Shown one piece after another: positions 7,233 to 9,914 of a stretch of DNA of 9,914 bases. Both the position numbers and the translations under genes were made by a program. The stretch lies in the NCBI GenBank assembly GCA_020722645.1, contig DYKL01000113.1, positions 1-9,914 on the forward strand, read 5' to 3'. Position 1 is the first letter of the stretch; the number at the start of each line of letters is the position of its first letter. This DNA is from Acetofilamentum sp. (GTDB taxonomy: Bacteria > Bacteroidota > Bacteroidia > Bacteroidales > JAFGUD01). The notes under the pieces are model-generated. The model worked only from the letters and a program-made list of their open reading frames with translations, did not search any database and was not told the DNA's origin.

Positions 7233-8015
7233 ATGAGAAAATTCTTTTTAATTTTAATTATAAGTATTCTGTTTATTTCTGTCTATGCACAAAAAAACGA
7301 TGAATACAGATATATTGGAGTCAAAATTTTTTTAAACAACAATATATCCTTTCCTTCTACTGACAATAATTATGTTCTTATTCACTCTCCTTATGGAGAC
7401 CTGCTTAAAGAAAACAATGAAATTTTTGCTTATACTCCCGGTGGAGGTTTATCGGTTGTTTATAATTATGACCTGAAAAATAACAAAGCAGGGTTAATAT
7501 TTGGTATTGATGTTCAAAACTACGGTTTTACAAATTATTATAAATCAAAAGAAAACAACTTCAAAATAACTGACCAGTACAGAACTTTGCAAATCGGAAT
7601 ACCTGTTTTTTTAAAAATCGGGACAGCAAACATATATAAAAATCAGGCTTATGCTACTGTCGGTATTCAGTTTAATCAGTTTTTTATGACACAAAACCTG
7701 CAAAAAGTAAGCTGGACTGCTGAAAAATATATTGGGAACGTCCCAAAAGAAGTAACTAAAAAATCTTCTATTTCTGCAATGCTTGGTTTTAACTACAACG
7801 TTTATTTCGTTAATTTTCAATTACTTTCTAACAACTTCGTTAATCCTAAATATACCACCAGAACAAGCGAAGGTAATGTTAAACCTTTTCAGCATGTAAA
7901 TATTATGAACAATTTATATATGCAGATTGGTGTAAATATTCCTTTGACAAGGTGGCTTACCGCCCGAAATTGGGGCGCTGAAAAGGTCAGAAGATTCTTT
8001 ACTCGTACAGAATAA
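7233..8015 (+). CDS. Small outer-membrane beta-barrel protein (PorT-like porin family)
   Basis: Residues 1-19 are a signal peptide with a V-Y-A cleavage site before Gln20. The rest alternates hydrophobic and polar residues in a beta-strand pattern: GGGLSVVYNY, then AGLIFGIDVQNYGF, then the family-typical YRTLQIGIPVFLKIG strand pair (consensus RYLEIPLLLK), a late AMLGFNYNVYF strand, and NNLYMQIGVNIPL as the probable last membrane strand. This matches the Bacteroidota outer-membrane beta-barrel family of 200-260 residues. Beyond the last strand there is a basic tail of about 20 residues (RWLTARNWG...RRFF), longer than expected. The gene sits 41 bp after the kelch lipoprotein gene, suggesting co-expression and perhaps a shared outer-membrane complex. 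Its substrate or partner is unknown. It ends at a strong terminator. Confidence 0.8.
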   Translation: MRKFFLILIISILFISVYAQKNDEYRYIGVKIFLNNNISFPSTDNNYVLIHSPYGDLLKENNEIFAYTPGGGLSVVYNYDLKNNKAGLIFGIDVQNYGFTNYYKSKENNFKITDQYRTLQIGIPVFLKIGTANIYKNQAYATVGIQFNQFFMTQNLQKVSWTAEKYIGNVPKEVTKKSSISAMLGFNYNVYFVNFQLLSNNFVNPKYTTRTSEGNVKPFQHVNIMNNLYMQIGVNIPLTRWLTARNWGAEKVRRFFTRTE

Positions 8016-8034
8016 ATTATAAACAATAAAATTT

Positions 8035-8061
8035 ACCCGACTTTTTTAGTCGGGTTTATTA
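8035..8061 (+). terminator. Intrinsic terminator after the beta-barrel gene
   Basis: ACCCGAC (8035-8041) pairs perfectly with GTCGGGT (8049-8055), with an extra T-A pair at the loop, followed by TTATTATTTT. This is the clearest terminator in the window and starts 19 bases after the stop of the barrel gene. The next gene starts only 17 bases beyond it. Confidence 0.85.
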
Positions 8062-8078
8062 TTTTAAAATATTTTAAT

Positions 8079-8450
8079 ATGAACAAAATCAAATTTTTTA
8101 TAATTGCATTTTTTTCTTTAACATTTTTTTCTTGCGAAGGTCCTATATATCATAGTTTTGAAATTGCAAACAACTCTGATGAAAATTTGGAAATAGAATA
8201 TTCTGTTTCGCAAAACAAAGACTCAATTATTTACCGGACAATTTTACCTGATTCTACTGCAATTTTGCATTCACAAGAAGAAATGCAAGGTTTTTTTTCG
8301 GGTAAAGTTTTACCTGTAAAAATATCAGAAACATTCAACTTGTTAAATATTCTTAATGACACAACAACAAACACTGACATTTTTATTGACTCTTTATGGA
8401 CTGTTAAATACATTCCGGGGAAATATATTTATACTTTCAGAGTAAACTAA
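8079..8450 (+). CDS. Small lipoprotein of unknown function
   Basis: I do not recognise this 123-residue protein. It has a short hydrophobic N-terminus ending in T-F-F-S-C with the lipidated Cys at residue 19, followed by Glu-Gly-Pro. The remaining ~100 residues read as alternating beta strands (HSFEIANNSDENLEIEYSV, TILPDSTAILHS, and YIPGKYIYTFRVN at the end), suggesting a small all-beta domain. The opening 'F-x-I-x-N-x-S-x-x-x-L' pattern resembles immunoglobulin-like or C2-like sandwich folds, but that is only a fold guess. There is no catalytic motif. It lies just after a strong terminator without room for a normal promoter, so its transcription probably depends on read-through from the barrel gene or a promoter inside it. 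Confidence 0.75.
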   Translation: MNKIKFFIIAFFSLTFFSCEGPIYHSFEIANNSDENLEIEYSVSQNKDSIIYRTILPDSTAILHSQEEMQGFFSGKVLPVKISETFNLLNILNDTTTNTDIFIDSLWTVKYIPGKYIYTFRVN

Positions 8451-8489
8451 ATATTTTGTCATTTTTTTAACATCTTTCCAAAATTATTC

Positions 8490-8497
8490 TATTTTTG
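8490..8497 (+). promoter_or_regulatory. Candidate -7 promoter box for the yitT-like operon
   Basis: TATTTTTG, followed by CAC, matches the Bacteroidota -7 consensus TAnnTTTG. The nearest TTTG upstream (8455-8458) is too far for a normal -33 element, so only half of the promoter is supported. It would give a leader of about 65 bases before the ATG at 8568. Confidence 0.45.
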
Positions 8498-8513
8498 CAC
8501 GCTTAAAAAATTG

Positions 8514-8528
8514 CACTATTAGATAGTG
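8514..8528 (+). promoter_or_regulatory. Small hairpin in the leader of the yitT-like gene
   Basis: CACTAT (8514-8519) pairs perfectly with ATAGTG (8523-8528) around a 3-base loop. Two more T-A pairs can form if G8513 bulges out. It lies between the -7 box and the start codon, near the predicted 5' end of the transcript. It has no T tract, so it is not a terminator. It could be an operator dyad or a 5' stabilising hairpin. Confidence 0.45.
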
Positions 8529-8567
8529 AATTGATTTTTAATTTATTAATTTTTAAATTTTAAACTT

Positions 8568-9437
8568 ATGAATATGAAGAAAGAAAGTATAATGTCTTTC
8601 GTAAAGTCATATTTTTTTATAACATTAGGTTTGGCAATAAATGTGTTCGGGTGGGTAGCTTTTCTGATACCTGCCGAAATAGTTGGAGGAGGTGTTTCAG
8701 GTTTAGCTACAATTATTTTCTATATAACTGAATTTCCGATTGGTTTTAGTGTTTTAATTGCCAACTCTATATTGGTTTTACTTGCAATCAAAATTCTGGG
8801 AGCTAAGTTCGGTCTTAGTTCTATTTTCGGGATTATTACTGTTTCTGTTTTTTTTCTGTTTATGCCCGAAATAATAACAACCCAAATTGTTAAGGATAAC
8901 AGACTTTTATCTGCACTTATTGGTGGCGGCTTGGCAGGTGTAGGAATTGGAATGGCTTTTATAAACGGCGGTAACTCAGGAGGAACTGATATTATTGCAC
9001 TTATTATCAACAAATATAAAAATATTTCGCCCGGAAAAATTATTCTATACATTGATATTTTAATTATTGCATCTTCTTATTTTATTTCTTACGATACGGA
9101 AACAGTAGTTTACGGTTATGTTGTAATGGGTGTTTTTGCATATACTCTTGATTTAATGCTTGACGGAGCTAAACAATCTTATCAACTTACTGTTATTTCA
9201 AAAAAAAGCGACGAAATTGCCGAACAAATTACTCAGAATGTCGGTCGCGGTGTTACTTTGCTAAAAGGTACCGGATGGTACTCAAAATCAGATGTTGATG
9301 TTCTGATTGTAATCATAAGAAAACACGATAAACCAAAAGTTTTTAAAATCCTCGCTCAGACCGATAAAGATGCATTTATTTCAGAAGCAAAAGTTTCTGC
9401 TGTTTTCGGCATCGGATTTGACAAAATTAAACTGTAA
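8568..9437 (+). CDS. YitT-family membrane protein with C-terminal DUF2179 domain
   Basis: This is an integral inner-membrane protein of the YitT family (YitT membrane region plus DUF2179). The N-terminal ~195 residues contain five or six hydrophobic helices (about 15-36, 59-78, 82-100, 113-133, 155-173 and 179-195). The family signature GGNSGGTDII is at 134-143, after helix four, and an IVGGGVSGLA loop follows helix one. The soluble DUF2179 domain spans about 201-285, with the characteristic GRGVTLLKGTGWY segment, a DVDVLIVII strand and the KDAFISEAKVSAVFG end. At 289 residues it is full length. Transport has been suggested for the family, but the substrate is not established. ATG 8568 is taken as the start; ATG 8574 or 8592 would still leave the first helix intact. 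The next gene starts 2 bp after the stop. Confidence 0.93.
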   Translation: MNMKKESIMSFVKSYFFITLGLAINVFGWVAFLIPAEIVGGGVSGLATIIFYITEFPIGFSVLIANSILVLLAIKILGAKFGLSSIFGIITVSVFFLFMPEIITTQIVKDNRLLSALIGGGLAGVGIGMAFINGGNSGGTDIIALIINKYKNISPGKIILYIDILIIASSYFISYDTETVVYGYVVMGVFAYTLDLMLDGAKQSYQLTVISKKSDEIAEQITQNVGRGVTLLKGTGWYSKSDVDVLIVIIRKHDKPKVFKILAQTDKDAFISEAKVSAVFGIGFDKIKL

Positions 9438-9439
9438 AA

Positions 9440-9877
9440 ATGATTTTAATAACAGCTCCACAAAAAATAGATTGTAATAATTTTGCTGTATTTTTAGCCG
9501 GAAGCATTGAGCAAGATTGTGCTGAAAACTGGCAAAATAAAGTAATTGAAAGTTTACAAAATATTGATATTACTGTTTTTAATCCAAGAAGACAGGAATG
9601 GGATAAAACATGGGTACAAAATATTGAAAATCAAATTTTTACAGAACAAGTTGAATGGGAACTAAACGCATTGGAACAATCAGATGTTATTTTAATGTAT
9701 TTTGACCCAAAAACCAAATCACCGGTTAGTTTACTGGAATTAGGGCTTTTTGCAAAAACCGGAAAAATGGTTGTTTGTTGTCCTGATGGTTTTTGGAGAA
9801 AAGGAAATGTTGATATTGTCTGCAAAAAATATAATATAAAACAAGTTGAAACATTAAATGATTTGGCTCTTTTATGA
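9440..9877 (+). CDS. Nucleoside 2-deoxyribosyltransferase-like protein
   Basis: This 145-residue protein fits the Nuc_deoxyrib_tr_2-type family, relatives of enzymes that cleave or exchange the base of deoxynucleosides or nucleotides. Visible motifs, in order: VFLAGSIE at 17-24 (first strand and phosphate-type loop), Trp31, FNPRRQEW at 47-54, EQVEWELNAL at 69-78, SDVILMYF at 81-88 (Asp82), and SPVSLLELGL at 94-103. Glu100 in S-L-L-E-L-G is at the position of the catalytic nucleophile of the deoxyribosyltransferase fold. The protein has no signal peptide and should be cytoplasmic. Its actual substrate cannot be read from sequence; many small members are uncharacterised. It starts 2 bp after the yitT-like stop, so translational coupling is likely. 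About 37 bases remain after its stop, with no recognisable feature. Confidence 0.85.
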   Translation: MILITAPQKIDCNNFAVFLAGSIEQDCAENWQNKVIESLQNIDITVFNPRRQEWDKTWVQNIENQIFTEQVEWELNALEQSDVILMYFDPKTKSPVSLLELGLFAKTGKMVVCCPDGFWRKGNVDIVCKKYNIKQVETLNDLALL

Positions 9878-9914
9878 AAAATTGTTGGTAAAATTTGACA
9901 TTTTTGGCATAAAG

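Noticed and set aside
8291..8298. Run of eight T in the small lipoprotein gene as a phase-variation tract
   Set aside because: Runs this long are common in this A/T-rich window, the frame is intact, and nothing else suggests switching.
8720..9052. 110-residue minus-strand open frame opposite the yitT-like gene
   Set aside because: It is a mirror of the hydrophobic helices on the + strand, where the GGNSGGTDII signature fixes the true frame.
9631..9825. 64-residue minus-strand open frame opposite the deoxyribosyltransferase-like gene
   Set aside because: It is within a gene whose + strand motifs are clear, and the peptide shows no recognisable pattern.

Overview
The window looks like chromosomal DNA of a member of the Bacteroidota, probably an uncultured, AT-rich, Bacteroidales-like lineage. 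The reasons are: very A/T-rich intergenic DNA, no clear Shine-Dalgarno sequences before the starts, TAnnTTTG-type -7 promoter boxes, double-propeller plus Y_Y_Y sensor architecture, kelch lipoproteins with a Bacteroidota-style FN3-like module, and PorT-like outer-membrane barrels. All complete genes lie on the + strand.

Layout. (1) Positions 1-255 are mostly non-coding. The far left edge may hold the first six codons of a minus-strand gene with its own -7 box. (2) 256-5131 is a two-gene operon with a 7-bp gap: an exported serpin-fold protein with an atypical reactive-centre hinge, followed by a 1228-residue transmembrane sensor. The sensor has two periplasmic beta-propeller regions, a Y_Y_Y domain, a membrane helix, a very regular coiled coil and a cytoplasmic SpoIIE/PP2C serine phosphatase. 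(3) 5132-5652 is a 521-bp intergenic region. It carries a 128-bp MITE-like inverted-repeat element flanked by a 5-bp direct repeat, then a promoter candidate and a 15-bp repeat pair in front of the next gene. (4) 5653-8450 encodes envelope proteins: a kelch-propeller lipoprotein, a small outer-membrane beta-barrel protein, a strong intrinsic terminator, and a small unrecognised lipoprotein only 17 bp beyond it. (5) 8568-9877 is a tightly coupled pair (2-bp gap): a YitT/DUF2179 membrane protein and a nucleoside 2-deoxyribosyltransferase-like protein.

How the genes may work together. The serpin-sensor pair is the most interesting unit. A plausible reading, which is inference, is that a serpin-like envelope protein is functionally tied to a sensor that turns a periplasmic signal into dephosphorylation of a cytoplasmic protein, as in partner switching. 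The kelch lipoprotein and barrel probably act together at the outer membrane. The YitT-deoxyribosyltransferase pair has no obvious shared pathway. I saw no tRNA, rRNA, CRISPR array or complete transposase gene.
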